Below are positions 26,084-36,856 of a DNA stretch of 64,000 nt, piece by piece. Below the pieces are notes generated by a model. It saw only the letters and a list, made by a program, of their open reading frames with translations, ran no database searches and had not been told where the DNA came from. This DNA is from Parvibaculum sp039973015 (GTDB taxonomy: Bacteria; Pseudomonadota; Alphaproteobacteria; Parvibaculales; Parvibaculaceae). The translations under genes were made by a program, and so were the position numbers. The stretch's first letter is position 1; every line of letters starts with the position of its first letter. The DNA lies in contig NZ_JBDWLT010000009.1 of NCBI RefSeq assembly GCF_039973015.1, forward strand, positions 1 through 64,000, written 5' to 3'.

Positions 26084-26641
26084 GTGTCATCTCATCATCC
26101 CGTCTCTGGCGTGGCCGGCCGTTATGCGACGGCACTTTTCGAGCTTGCGGAAGTGCAGGGCGCGCTGGACGCAGTGGCTGCCGATCTCGGCAACATCGAG
26201 TCCATGCTCAACGAGAGCGAGGATCTGACTCGTCTCGTCCGCAGCCCCGTGTTCAGCGCCGACGAGCAGGGGCGCGCTTTTGGCGCGGTGCTTGAAAAGG
26301 CGGGAATTTCCCGTCTGGTGCAGAATTTCGTCGGACTCGTCATTCAAAATCGCCGTCTTTTCGCGCTTTCCGGGATGATCTCGGCCTACAACGCCATTCT
26401 GGCGGCCAAGCGCGGTGAAATGACGGCCGATGTTACCTCTGCGCATTCGCTCGGCGATGCGCAGGTCGAAAGCCTGAAGGCGGCACTCAAATCCGCCACG
26501 GGCCGCGATGTCAGAATCAATACCAAGGTCGATGCGGAGCTCCTGGGCGGGCTCGTCGTCAAGGTGGGTAGCCGGATGATCGATTCCTCGCTGCGCACCA
26601 AACTCAATTCTCTGAAGATTGCCATGAAAGAGGCTTCCTGA
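26084..26641 (+). CDS. atpH: ATP synthase F1 delta subunit
   Basis: The family N-terminus VSGVAGRYATALFELA begins just after a GTG codon at 26084 (product 185 residues, the normal length), preceded by AGGCGAG. An ATG at 26021 would add 21 atypical residues. Delta links the F1 head to the peripheral stalk. The stop overlaps the atpA start (tgATGg). The F0 genes are not here, the usual split in alphaproteobacteria. Confidence 0.9.
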   Translation: MSSHHPVSGVAGRYATALFELAEVQGALDAVAADLGNIESMLNESEDLTRLVRSPVFSADEQGRAFGAVLEKAGISRLVQNFVGLVIQNRRLFALSGMISAYNAILAAKRGEMTADVTSAHSLGDAQVESLKAALKSATGRDVRINTKVDAELLGGLVVKVGSRMIDSSLRTKLNSLKIAMKEAS

Positions 26642-28170
26642 TGGACATTCAGGCCGCGGAAATTTCCGCCATCCTCAAGCAGCAGATCAAGGATTTCGGC
26701 GCAGATGCGCAGGTATCCGAGATCGGCCAGGTGCTTTCCGTCGGTGACGGTATCGCGCGCGTTTACGGTCTCGACAATGTCGAAGCCGGTGAAATGGTCG
26801 AGTTCCCGGGCGGTGTCCGCGGCATGGCCCTGAACCTCGAAGAAGACAATGTCGGCGTCGTGATTTTCGGTTCCGACCGGAACATCAAGGAAGGCGACAC
26901 GGTCAAGCGCACGGGCGCCATCGTGGACGTTCCCGTCGGCAAGGGCCTTCTGGGCCGCGTCGTCGACCCGCTTGGCAATCCCATCGACGGCAAGGGTCCG
27001 ATCGAGGGCGTCGAGCGCCGTCGCGTGGACGTGAAGGCGCCGGGCATCATTCCCCGGAAATCGGTTCATGAGCCGATGCAGACGGGCCTCAAGGCCATCG
27101 ACGCGCTCATCCCGATCGGCCGCGGCCAGCGCGAGCTCATCATCGGTGACCGCCAGACCGGCAAGACCGCTATTGCCATCGACGCGATCCTGAACCAGAA
27201 GCCGCTCAATCAGGGCGACGACGAAAACCAGAAGCTCTACTGTATCTATGTCGCCATCGGCCAGAAGCGGTCGACGGTTGCGCAGATCGCGAAGACGCTG
27301 GAAGAAAACGGCGCGCTCGAATATTCGATCATCGTCGCCGCCACCGCGTCGGACCCCGCGCCGCTGCAGTTCTTGGCGCCTTTCGCCGGTTGCACGATGG
27401 GCGAATATTTCCGCGATAACGGCATGCACGGCCTCGTCGTCTATGATGACCTTTCGAAGCAGGCCGTTGCCTATCGTCAGATGTCGCTTCTCCTTCGCCG
27501 TCCGCCGGGACGCGAAGCCTATCCGGGCGACGTTTTCTACCTTCACTCCCGTCTGCTTGAGCGCGCTGCCAAGCTCAATGACGAGAACGGCAACGGGTCG
27601 CTGACCGCGCTTCCGATCATCGAGACGCAGGCCAATGACGTGTCGGCCTACATCCCGACCAATGTGATCTCGATTACGGACGGCCAGATCTTCCTTGAAA
27701 CGGACCTCTTCTATCAGGGCATCCGTCCGGCCGTGAACGTCGGTCTGTCGGTCAGCCGCGTGGGTTCGGCCGCGCAGATCAAGGCGATGAAGCAGGTTGC
27801 AGGCAAGATCAAGGGCGAGCTCGCGCAGTACCGCGAAATGGCTGCCTTCGCCCAGTTCGGTTCGGATCTCGATGCTGCCACTCAGCGTCTCCTCAATCGC
27901 GGTTCGCGACTGACGGAGCTTCTGAAGCAGGGTCAGTTCTCGCCGCTCAAGATCGAAGAGCAGGTCGTCGTGATTTATGCCGGTGTGAACGGCTATCTCG
28001 ACAAGCTTCCGATTGGCGATGTCGGCCGCTTCGAGGAAGAGTTCCTGCGCAGCATCCGCACGAAGAACGAGGACATTCTCGACGCGATCCGCAACGAGAA
28101 GCAGCTCTCTTCGGAAACCGAAGCCAAGCTCAAGTCGGCCGTCGAGGCGTTCTCCAAGGCATTTGCCTGA
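26641..28170 (+). CDS. atpA: ATP synthase F1 alpha subunit
   Basis: 509 residues. Walker A GDRQTGKTAIAIDAIL, alpha/beta signature PAVNVGLSVSRVGSAAQ with the catalytic-site Arg finger, and ISAILKQQIKDF at the N-terminus. It forms the non-catalytic nucleotide sites of the F1 hexamer. It is one base overlapped with atpH and 44 bp before atpG. Confidence 0.97.
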   Translation: MDIQAAEISAILKQQIKDFGADAQVSEIGQVLSVGDGIARVYGLDNVEAGEMVEFPGGVRGMALNLEEDNVGVVIFGSDRNIKEGDTVKRTGAIVDVPVGKGLLGRVVDPLGNPIDGKGPIEGVERRRVDVKAPGIIPRKSVHEPMQTGLKAIDALIPIGRGQRELIIGDRQTGKTAIAIDAILNQKPLNQGDDENQKLYCIYVAIGQKRSTVAQIAKTLEENGALEYSIIVAATASDPAPLQFLAPFAGCTMGEYFRDNGMHGLVVYDDLSKQAVAYRQMSLLLRRPPGREAYPGDVFYLHSRLLERAAKLNDENGNGSLTALPIIETQANDVSAYIPTNVISITDGQIFLETDLFYQGIRPAVNVGLSVSRVGSAAQIKAMKQVAGKIKGELAQYREMAAFAQFGSDLDAATQRLLNRGSRLTELLKQGQFSPLKIEEQVVVIYAGVNGYLDKLPIGDVGRFEEEFLRSIRTKNEDILDAIRNEKQLSSETEAKLKSAVEAFSKAFA

Positions 28171-28214
28171 CCGGAACGAAGCGAGACTGCAAGACCACGC
28201 ACAGGTAAAGGCGA

Positions 28215-29099
28215 ATGGCGAGCCTCAAGGACCTAAGAAACCGCATCTCTAGCGTTAAAGCGACGCAGAAGATCACGAAGGCGATGCAAATGGTCGCCGC
28301 TGCGAAGCTGCGCCGTGCGCAGGAAGCGGCGGAAGCCGCGCGGCCCTATGCAGAGCGCATGGATCGTGTTCTGGCGAACCTTTCGTCGGGCATGATCGGC
28401 CGCTCGGACGCACCGGCGCTTCTCGCGGGCACCGGCAACGATCAGGTTCATCTCGTGATCGTTGCAACGGCCGATCGTGGTCTTTGCGGTGGTTTCAACT
28501 CTTCGATCGCGCGCCTCGCGCGTCAGAACATCAACAGGCTGATCGGCGAAGGCAAGACGGTGAAGATCGTCACTGTCGGTCGCAAGGGCCGCGATGCACT
28601 GAAGCGCGACTTCGGCGACAAGATCGTGAAATCCTATGAGTTCACGGGCATTCGCCAGATCGGCTTTGCGCAGGCTGACGATATCGCCAAGACCGTGCTC
28701 GAGCTTTTCGAGGGCGGCGAGTTCGACGTTGCCACGCTCTTCTATTCAAAGTTCGTCAATGTCGTCAGCCAGGTTCCCACGGCGCAGCAGATTATCCCCG
28801 CCAGCGTCCCCGATGCGGGCGAAGGCGGCGTGGATCTCGGTGGCGCAGTGTATGAATACGAGCCCGACGAGACGGAAATTCTCGAAGAGCTTTTGCCGCG
28901 TAACCTCTCGGTCCAGATTTTCAGAGCGCTTCTCGAGAATGTGGCCGGCGAGTTCGGTGCCAAGATGTCTGCGATGGACAGCGCCACGCGTAACGCGGGT
29001 GACATGATCAAGCAGCTGAACATCACCTATAACCGTTCGCGGCAGGCGATGATCACCAAGGAACTGATCGAAATCATTTCCGGCGCGGAAGCGCTTTAG
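28215..29099 (+). CDS. atpG: ATP synthase F1 gamma subunit
   Basis: 294 residues with the family ends: MASLKDLRNRISSVKATQKI and YNRSRQAMITKELIEIISGA, plus the middle TADRGLCGGFNSSIAR. These two terminal helices form the rotating central coiled coil of F1. Confidence 0.97.
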   Translation: MASLKDLRNRISSVKATQKITKAMQMVAAAKLRRAQEAAEAARPYAERMDRVLANLSSGMIGRSDAPALLAGTGNDQVHLVIVATADRGLCGGFNSSIARLARQNINRLIGEGKTVKIVTVGRKGRDALKRDFGDKIVKSYEFTGIRQIGFAQADDIAKTVLELFEGGEFDVATLFYSKFVNVVSQVPTAQQIIPASVPDAGEGGVDLGGAVYEYEPDETEILEELLPRNLSVQIFRALLENVAGEFGAKMSAMDSATRNAGDMIKQLNITYNRSRQAMITKELIEIISGAEAL

Positions 29100-29436
29100 G
29101 TAAGGGTGGAGATGCCCCCGGCGGGGTGCGAGGCCTGAAAGGCAGCACTTGGCAGTATCTGGGGGTAGGATGAAAGAGGCAGAAGCCGCGCAGGGCTGGC
29201 GAAGCCGACTGCTCGGAAGAGTAAGAAAGTTCATGGCGCGTATCCTTCCGGGGCGGGCCATGAAAGTGAAGGCGCTCCCGGCGCCGTCAGCGGCTGGCGA
29301 GGCTCCCGAATGGGAGGGCCCATCGCTGGATCTGTCGCCGGAGACCGAAGAGTTGGGTGACGGGCTGGCCCCGTCGGATACAGGCAATGGGGATGCGGTG
29401 AGCCGCGTCCCGGCACGCGAAGCAGGGATAGACAGT
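29100..29436 (+). other. atpG-atpD interval: structured leader and open frame continuous with atpD
   Basis: This 337-bp gap has no stop in the atpD frame from 29149 on. An alternative start ATG 29170 has GGGGGTAGG before it. CCCCC (29115-29119) could pair with GGGGG (29161-29165) around an inner hairpin (GTGC-gag-GCCT-gaa-AGGC-a-GCAC), which would hide that ribosome site. Several rare-looking codons (aga, ata, cga) occur in the open frame. It may be non-coding leader or an N-terminal extension of AtpD. Confidence 0.5.
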
Positions 29437-30873
<1,437 letters not shown>

Positions 30874-30900
30874 GGCGTCTACCGGACAAGGTGAAAGCAG

Positions 30901-31299
30901 ATGGCTGAGAAGCTGAGTTTCGACCTCGTATCGCCCGAGCGGCTGCTCATCTCCGAGCAGGTCGACCTCGTAACCGTGCCCGGCACGGAAGGCGATATGG
31001 GCATCATGGGCGGCCATGCGCCGGTCATGTCGACGCTCCGTCCCGGTGTGATCGGTGTCGAGACGGAAGGGCAGCCGGAACGGCGCTATTTCGTGCGGGG
31101 TGGATTCGTCGAGGTGACGCCCGCTGGACTGACGGTGCTGGCCGAGCATACGGTGCCGCTGGACGAGCTCGATGCGGCGGCGCTTGAACTCGAGATCGAG
31201 AATGCGGGACAGGACGTGGCGGACGCGAAGACCGATGCCAAGCGCCAGGTTGCGCAGGAAAAGCTCGATCATCTGAAGCAGCTTCGTCAGTCGCTCTGA
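30901..31299 (+). CDS. atpC: ATP synthase F1 epsilon subunit
   Basis: 132 residues. N-terminal beta-sandwich with VTVPGTEGDMGIMGGHAPVM and a C-terminal two-helix region rich in Ala/Glu/Lys. It couples gamma to the c-ring and inhibits ATP hydrolysis. It lies 27 bp after atpD and is followed by a strong terminator. Confidence 0.95.
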   Translation: MAEKLSFDLVSPERLLISEQVDLVTVPGTEGDMGIMGGHAPVMSTLRPGVIGVETEGQPERRYFVRGGFVEVTPAGLTVLAEHTVPLDELDAAALELEIENAGQDVADAKTDAKRQVAQEKLDHLKQLRQSL

Positions 31300-31323
31300 C
31301 GCTTTTCTGCGATCGAAACCCGC

Positions 31324-31365
31324 AAGGGCGGCCTCCGGAACCCGGAGCGCCGCCCTTTCGTTTCG
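31324..31365 (+). terminator. Terminator of the atp operon
   Basis: AAGGGCGGC (31324-31332) pairs with GCCGCCCTT (31349-31357), with an inner CTCCGG/CGGAG continuation and then TTCGTTTCG. It ends atpHAGDC. Confidence 0.8.
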
Positions 31366-31496
31366 AGGAGGGAGAGAAGGCGGCTGCGGCAATCGGCCTT
31401 GGCTCAGGCCTTAAATGCGGGCACTCATGCCGCTATATTGATACCGTAATATGACGATCTCCGGCGGAGAGCCGGCGAGGAGCGAGGCAGGGTTTC

Positions 31497-32321
31497 ATGA
31501 ACCGTCACTGGACACTCGAGGATATCAGGTGGCAGGACTTCGATGCGTCGAAGGTCGATCCCGATATTCTGCGCGCGGTGAAGGCGGCAGCGATGGTCGA
31601 GTTCAACGCGCCGGATTATGTGACCTATCTTTGCAACGTCTTTTCGGATCGCCCCGACGTCAAGGAAACGATCCATAAGTGGGGCGAAGAGGAAGTTCAG
31701 CACGGGCAGGCGCTTGCGCGTTGGGCCGAGCTTGCCGATCCGGCATTCAGTTTCGACGAGGCTTTCGCGCGGTTCCGGGAGGGCTATTCGATCCCGACCG
31801 ATGCCATTGAGAGCGTACGCGGCAGTCGGGGCGGCGAGCTGATCGCGCGCTGTGTCGTGGAAAGCGGCACCTCGTCCTACTACACGGCGATCAAGGATGC
31901 GACGGACGAGCCGGTGCTGAAGCAGATTGCGAGCAATATCGCGGCTGATGAGTTCCGTCACTACAAGCTTTTCTACGATCAGTTCAACGCTCTCGGCGAA
32001 ACGCCGCCCTCCGTTCTGGATCGCGTTCGCGTCGCGGTGGGCCGTGTGTCGGAAGCCGATGACGACGAACTGGCCTGCGCCTATTACGCGGCGAATACGC
32101 CGGGCGACGGGAGCGTTCCCTACAAGCGCGAGACCTTCGCCAAGGCCTATGAGAAGCGTGCTCTCGGCCTTTATCGCCGTCAGCATGTGGAGCGGCTTAT
32201 CTCGATGGTGGGGAAGGCGGCAGGTCTGAAGCCGCACGGCCTTCTCATGCGCGCCGTCGCATCGCTTGCGTGGCGCTACTGGCAGTTCCGCAACTGGCAG
32301 CTCGCGCGCGCCGCGATCTGA
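31497..32321 (+). CDS. Ferritin-like diiron protein of unknown function
   Basis: 274 residues, helix-rich. Candidate diiron ligands: Glu35 in MVEFNAPDY, the GEEEVQHG motif (Glu and His69), Glu in CVVESGTSSYY, and ADEFRHYKLF (Glu and His). These make the two ExxH-type pairs of ferritin-like or acyl-ACP-desaturase-like proteins. The C-terminus has a basic/aromatic segment (WRYWQFRNWQLARAAI) that may touch the membrane. It is between the atp operon and the convergent rppH, so the context says little. The reaction is unknown. Confidence 0.75.
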   Translation: MNRHWTLEDIRWQDFDASKVDPDILRAVKAAAMVEFNAPDYVTYLCNVFSDRPDVKETIHKWGEEEVQHGQALARWAELADPAFSFDEAFARFREGYSIPTDAIESVRGSRGGELIARCVVESGTSSYYTAIKDATDEPVLKQIASNIAADEFRHYKLFYDQFNALGETPPSVLDRVRVAVGRVSEADDDELACAYYAANTPGDGSVPYKRETFAKAYEKRALGLYRRQHVERLISMVGKAAGLKPHGLLMRAVASLAWRYWQFRNWQLARAAI

Positions 32322-32337
32322 TCGAGGACAAGGGTCT

Positions 32338-32862
32338 TCAGTTGCCGGGCAGTGCCAGCGGCCCGAGTTCGCGCACGATCTGTTCGTAGACGCTTCGCTT
32401 GAAGGGAACGATCAGCTCGACCAGCTCGGAAACGGGGAGCCAGGCCCATTCGCTGAATTCCTGATGCGCGTCGGCGGCAATGTCGATGTCGCTGTCTTCG
32501 CCCGTGAAGCGCATGGCAAACCACTTCTGCTTCTGCCCGCGATATTTGCCCTTGAGCGCAATGCCGACGAGGTGGGGCGGCAGGTCGTAGGTGAGCCAGT
32601 CCGAGGTTTCGCCGATGATCCGCGCCTTTGCGGTGCCGGTCTCTTCCTGCAATTCGCGGATGGCGGCTTCTTCGGGACTTTCGCCTTCGTCGATACCGCC
32701 TTGCGGCATCTGCCAGGTCAGCGGGCTGCCGGTATCGACTTCCTGAATGCGGTTTCCCGTCCAGACGAGCCCGTCGCGATTGATGAGCATGACGCCGACA
32801 CAAGGCCGGTAAGGAAGCGTCTCGGGGGACACGGGTACTCCATCCTGTTTGTGGCGAGGCAT
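32338..32862 (-). CDS. rppH: RNA pyrophosphohydrolase RppH (Nudix)
   Basis: From ATG 32860-32862, 174 residues. The complete Nudix box is GGIDEGESPEEAAIRELQEE followed by TG, preceded by YRPCVGVMLIN and TWQMPQGG, the RppH/YgdP layout. It removes pyrophosphate from 5'-triphosphate mRNA ends, opening them to RNase E, or hydrolyses dinucleoside polyphosphates. It lies 11 bp downstream of the deacetylase gene in a conserved alphaproteobacterial order. Confidence 0.93.
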   Translation of the reverse strand: MPRHKQDGVPVSPETLPYRPCVGVMLINRDGLVWTGNRIQEVDTGSPLTWQMPQGGIDEGESPEEAAIRELQEETGTAKARIIGETSDWLTYDLPPHLVGIALKGKYRGQKQKWFAMRFTGEDSDIDIAADAHQEFSEWAWLPVSELVELIVPFKRSVYEQIVRELGPLALPGN

Positions 32863-32873
32863 GTCGTCTCCGC

Positions 32874-34130
32874 TCAATCGAGTGCCAGTGCCGTCGCCGG
32901 CACGAGCGTGAAGCCGTCCTTCTTCAGCGCGGCGGTCCATTGTGCCAGTGCATCGACGGTCACCGGGAAGCCGGACGCCACGCCGAGGGCAGCGCCGGAT
33001 TGTTGCGAGGCTTCTTCGAGCATGTCGAGTGACGTTGCGATGACTTCCGGGTTCTGTACCGGATCGACGATGCGGGTCGCCTGAACGGCGGGAAGGCCAA
33101 TGTCCTGCGCGAGGGTGGGCGCAAGGCTTCTCGCCGAGGCGCCGTTGTCGATATAGAGAAGACCGCGCGCTTCAAGCGCCGCCAGCACCGGCTTCAGCGC
33201 GGAGGGCGAGGTGGTGAAACGCGCGCCCTGATAGTTCATCACGCCCGCATAGCCGGTAAAGCGGCTCATCAGCCATTCGAGGCGCGACACATTTTCCCGC
33301 CCGTCGGCGCTGGTCAGCAAGGTGTGCGGACCAGGGTCGTTCTGCGGATATCCGAATGGTTCCATCGGCAGTTCGAGCAAGACCTCGTGTCCCGCATCGC
33401 GCGCCTTCTCGATCCATTGCTGGAGGTTCGAACCATAGGGCGCGAAGGAAAGGGTGACCTCCGGCGGCAAGACCTCGATTGCGTGGGCGGTTGCGCTTTC
33501 GCTGATGCCCATGCCGCTCACGACAAGCGCGATGCGGCGTGTCGCGGGCGTATCTGGAGGTACGGGCCGCGCATAGACCCGGGCAGGCCGGCGGCCGTCC
33601 CGGCCGATCTTCGGCAGCGAGCCTTCCGTCGTCTTTTCCAGCAGTGCGGGATCGGGAACGGGGGAGAGGACAATCGCTACGGAGGCAGATATGCCTTCTT
33701 GCGCTCCATTGCCCGATACGCTTTCCGCGCCCACGATCCGCACCTCGGTGGCGATGTCTTCGTCCACACCCTTGTCGAGGTTCTCTGCCGCTTCAAGCAA
33801 CGCACGTTCTTCGGGGGTCAAGGTTTCGGGGCCTGCGGGCACTGCAGGCAATTCGGGAGGCACTTCCGTTTTCGCGGTTACGTCCGGTTCTTCGGCGCCG
33901 TTCTCCTGCTCCGCAGGCAGGGCGGGTTCCTCGGGCGCCAGTGCGACGTGAACCACGGGCTCGCCCGCGAAGCGGCTGTCGGAAAGGAATAGCCAGGCGG
34001 TCACACCGCCATAGATAGCCGCCACAGCGATTGCAGCGCCCGCCAGGAGACGGAGGTGACGGTTGCCATCGTCTGCAGGTTCGCTGCCGATCGAACCGGA
34101 AGAGCCGCTTGCCGCTGTCTTCACCACCAT
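32874..34130 (-). CDS. Divergent polysaccharide deacetylase family protein
   Basis: 418 residues: cytoplasmic N-terminus, one membrane helix (LAGAAIAVAAIYGGVTAWLF), a Pro/Glu-rich linker, then a NodB-like domain starting RRIALVVSGMGISESATAHA and containing HEVLLELPMEPFGYP and DNGASARSLAPTLA. It belongs to the YibQ/DUF610 group, thought to act in the periplasm on peptidoglycan-related sugars. It is linked in order to ctpA and envC. In many homologues the first motif is VIDDLG; here it is VVSGMG, so the metal-binding Asp pair seems lost. Confidence 0.85.
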   Translation of the reverse strand: MVVKTAASGSSGSIGSEPADDGNRHLRLLAGAAIAVAAIYGGVTAWLFLSDSRFAGEPVVHVALAPEEPALPAEQENGAEEPDVTAKTEVPPELPAVPAGPETLTPEERALLEAAENLDKGVDEDIATEVRIVGAESVSGNGAQEGISASVAIVLSPVPDPALLEKTTEGSLPKIGRDGRRPARVYARPVPPDTPATRRIALVVSGMGISESATAHAIEVLPPEVTLSFAPYGSNLQQWIEKARDAGHEVLLELPMEPFGYPQNDPGPHTLLTSADGRENVSRLEWLMSRFTGYAGVMNYQGARFTTSPSALKPVLAALEARGLLYIDNGASARSLAPTLAQDIGLPAVQATRIVDPVQNPEVIATSLDMLEEASQQSGAALGVASGFPVTVDALAQWTAALKKDGFTLVPATALALD

Positions 34131-34165
34131 GCTCGCAATTCATCTCCGGCGGTGCGCTCAGCGCC

Positions 34166-35497
34166 TCAATTGGCCATGGCGCTGGCGGTCGTCCTGCCGG
34201 CACCGAGATAGGCCGCATCCTTGCGCGCGCCGTTCAGCAGATCGATCGCATAGAGGAGCTGCTTGTCCTCGCTCTTGTCCTTCGGCACGAAGCTGTCGGA
34301 GCCGGCCATTTCGTCGCCTTCTTCGGCGGCGAGGTGGCCGGGCAGCGCGGATTCACCCGTCAGCGTCGAGCGCTTCTTCTCCTCGGGTTCCGTCTGCGAG
34401 ACCACGATGTCGGGGTCGATGCCTTTCGCCTGGATAGAGCGGCCGGACGGCGTGTAGTAGCGCGCGGTCGTCAGGCGCAGCGCGCCGTCGGAGCCAAGCG
34501 GGATGATCGTCTGGACGGAGCCCTTGCCGAAGGAGCGTGTGCCGAGAATGGTTGCCCGGCGATGGTCCTGCAATGCGCCCGCGACGATTTCGGAGGCACT
34601 TGCCGAGCCGCCGTTCAGGAGCACGATGATGGGCTTGCCGTCGGTGATGTCGCCACCGCGCGCGTTGTGGCGCTGCGTATCTTCGGGGTGGCGTCCACGC
34701 GTCGAAACGATTTCGCCGCCATCGATGAAGTCGTCGCTTACGGCGATGGCCTGATCGAGCAGTCCGCCCGGATTGTTGCGAAGGTCGACAATGTAGCCCT
34801 TGAGGCGGGAAGTCCCGATCTGCTTGCGCAGGCTGTCGATCGCGTCTTCAAGGAGATCGGCTGTCTGTTCATTGAAGGAGGTGACGCGGATATAACCGAT
34901 GTCACCTTCGCGATTATACTTCACCGATTTGATCGTGATGATGTCGCGGGTGAGCTTCACATCGAAAGGCTCATCCTTGCCCTTGCGCACCACGGTCAGC
35001 ACCACGTCGGTGTTGACGGCGCCACGCATCTTGTCCACTGCGTCGGAGAGCGTCAGGCCGAGGATCTGCGTGCCATCGATATGGGTGATGTAGTCGTTGG
35101 GGCGGAGGCCCGCGCGGCTCGCCGGTGTGTCGTCGATCGGCGTCACCACTTTCACAACGCCGTTTTCCATCGTGACTTCAATGCCGAGACCGCCGAATTC
35201 GCCACGCGTCTGCACTTGCATGTCGCGGAAGGTCTTGGGCGTCATGTAGCTCGAATGCGGATCGAGCGAGGTGAGCATGCCGTTGATGGCATTCTCGACG
35301 AGCTTTGCGTCGTCGGTCGGTTCGACATAATCGGCGCGTACGCGCTCGAAGACATCGCCGAAGAGATTGAGCTGACGATAGGTATTGGAATCGCTCGCAT
35401 GAGCTGGCGTGTCGAGGAAGCCCTGCTTCACGCCGGTAATGGCGGCGAAAGACAGAAGCGTACCGACCGCGAAACCGGCGAAGACGGACTTGTTCAT
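34166..35497 (-). CDS. ctpA: C-terminal processing peptidase (S41, CtpA)
   Basis: 443 residues: N-terminal signal (residues about 7-33, ending AHA), PDZ domain (GGLGIEVTMENG ... DTPASRAGLRPND), and the S41 core with nucleophile Ser in NGGSASASEIVAGAL and general-base Lys in FGKGSVQTIIPL. A periplasmic protease that trims or degrades cell-envelope proteins. It directly abuts envC (its start is one base after the envC stop), so the two are co-translated or tightly coupled. Confidence 0.93.
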   Translation of the reverse strand: MNKSVFAGFAVGTLLSFAAITGVKQGFLDTPAHASDSNTYRQLNLFGDVFERVRADYVEPTDDAKLVENAINGMLTSLDPHSSYMTPKTFRDMQVQTRGEFGGLGIEVTMENGVVKVVTPIDDTPASRAGLRPNDYITHIDGTQILGLTLSDAVDKMRGAVNTDVVLTVVRKGKDEPFDVKLTRDIITIKSVKYNREGDIGYIRVTSFNEQTADLLEDAIDSLRKQIGTSRLKGYIVDLRNNPGGLLDQAIAVSDDFIDGGEIVSTRGRHPEDTQRHNARGGDITDGKPIIVLLNGGSASASEIVAGALQDHRRATILGTRSFGKGSVQTIIPLGSDGALRLTTARYYTPSGRSIQAKGIDPDIVVSQTEPEEKKRSTLTGESALPGHLAAEEGDEMAGSDSFVPKDKSEDKQLLYAIDLLNGARKDAAYLGAGRTTASAMAN

Positions 35498-36856
35498 TTA
35501 ACCACGTGCCTTCTTGTCACTCATGAGCAGCCAGGGTCCCGGATCGATGGGGTCGCCGTCTTTCCGGAACTCGATATAGAGCGCCGGTCCGCGGCCCGTC
35601 TCGTCCCGCGCTGCCAACCTGTCTTGTGCTGCCGGATCATCCCGGGCAGGCGGTGGGCCCATCATGCCGACCGGCTCGCCAGCAAGGATATTTTGACCCA
35701 CTGTACAGTCAATTCTCGTCATGCCCGCCAACAATACATGGTAGCCCTCTCCGACCGAAATGATCAAGAGTTGGCCGTAGTGCCTGAACGGTCCCGCATA
35801 TGAGACTTTGCCGTCAAATGGGGCAACAATTTGGGCATCGGCACGGGTTGCTATGGTTATTCCCTGCGTCATGGCGCCGCCCTCCCGGCTGCCATAGTCG
35901 CGGATGACGGTTCCCGTCACCGGCGGGCGTATAAGGCCGCGGGCATCGGAAAAGCGCCGCGAGGAGGGCATGGAGGGCGGTGCCGAGGGCGGACGAAGGA
36001 TCGCCACCTGGCGCGGCTCCCGGGGCTGTGCGATTGGCGAGGTCTCTTCGTTTCGGGCGGGCTGCCGTGCCGGCTCCTCAACGGGGCCGGGGCGTGGCTC
36101 GGGGCGCGTTGCGGGCAGGCGCTCGGCGGCGCGTGACTCAAGGCGGGCAATCAGGTCCGAAAGGTCCGTCGCCTGGCGCGAGAGGCGCGCGGCGCGCTGC
36201 TCCTCGCTTTCAGCCTGCCGGGCAAATTTCTGCTGCACGGCGAGCTTCTGGTCGAGAAGCGCCTGTAATTCGCGGCGCTCCTTGCCGAGGGAGGCTTCGG
36301 CGCCTGACAGCACATCCCGTTCGGTCACGATTTCGTCGCGCAGGGCCGCAAGCTGTTCCAGCCGGTCGCGGAGTTCCTCCGCCTCTGCCTGAAGTTCGGG
36401 CACCAGCGTACCGAGAAGGAGGGCGCTGCGGATGGAGGCAAGTGCATCGTCAGGCCGGACGGCAAGGGCAGGCGGCGGGTGCCGGTCGAGCCGGGTCAGC
36501 GCGGCGAGGAGGTCTGCCATTTCCCCGCGGCGCCTTTCGAGCTGCGCCGTCAGCACGGCCTCCGCACCCTTGAGGCCCTGCAAGCGGTCCTCGGATGCCG
36601 TCACGTCCGCTTCATGCTCCTGCACGCGCGCGGCCGTCGAAATCAGTTTCTTTCTGATCTCTTCCGCCTCGGCGCGCGCGGCATCGGCTTGCGCCTTGAG
36701 CTCTTTCTGGCGCTCGAGGCTGGTACCGATTTCCTTCTGGAGTTTTTCGAGTTCGCCCGGTTCCGCGGTCTCGGCGGACAGCGGCGAGATCGCGGGCGCG
36801 GTCAGCGCGACGGCGACGAGCAGCGGGGCGAGCGCCCTATGCAGGATGTCACGCAC
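35498..36856 (-). CDS. EnvC-like murein hydrolase activator (degenerate M23 domain)
   Basis: 452 residues: signal peptide (LAPLLVAVALTAPAISPLSA), about 220 residues of coiled coil in Glu/Arg/Leu heptads, a Pro/Arg linker, and a C-terminal LytM/M23 fold (APFDGKVSYAGPFRHYGQLL). The HxxxD and HxH metal motifs of active M23 peptidases are missing (ISVGEGYHVLLAGM in the place of the usual DHG...YAHL), as in EnvC, which activates amidases rather than cutting itself. It overlaps the gpmI-like gene by 8 bp. Confidence 0.85.
   Translation of the reverse strand: MRDILHRALAPLLVAVALTAPAISPLSAETAEPGELEKLQKEIGTSLERQKELKAQADAARAEAEEIRKKLISTAARVQEHEADVTASEDRLQGLKGAEAVLTAQLERRRGEMADLLAALTRLDRHPPPALAVRPDDALASIRSALLLGTLVPELQAEAEELRDRLEQLAALRDEIVTERDVLSGAEASLGKERRELQALLDQKLAVQQKFARQAESEEQRAARLSRQATDLSDLIARLESRAAERLPATRPEPRPGPVEEPARQPARNEETSPIAQPREPRQVAILRPPSAPPSMPSSRRFSDARGLIRPPVTGTVIRDYGSREGGAMTQGITIATRADAQIVAPFDGKVSYAGPFRHYGQLLIISVGEGYHVLLAGMTRIDCTVGQNILAGEPVGMMGPPPARDDPAAQDRLAARDETGRGPALYIEFRKDGDPIDPGPWLLMSDKKARG

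Noticed and set aside
34031..35803. A 590-codon plus-strand frame opposite ctpA
   Set aside because: Antisense to a certain protease gene and without any domain.
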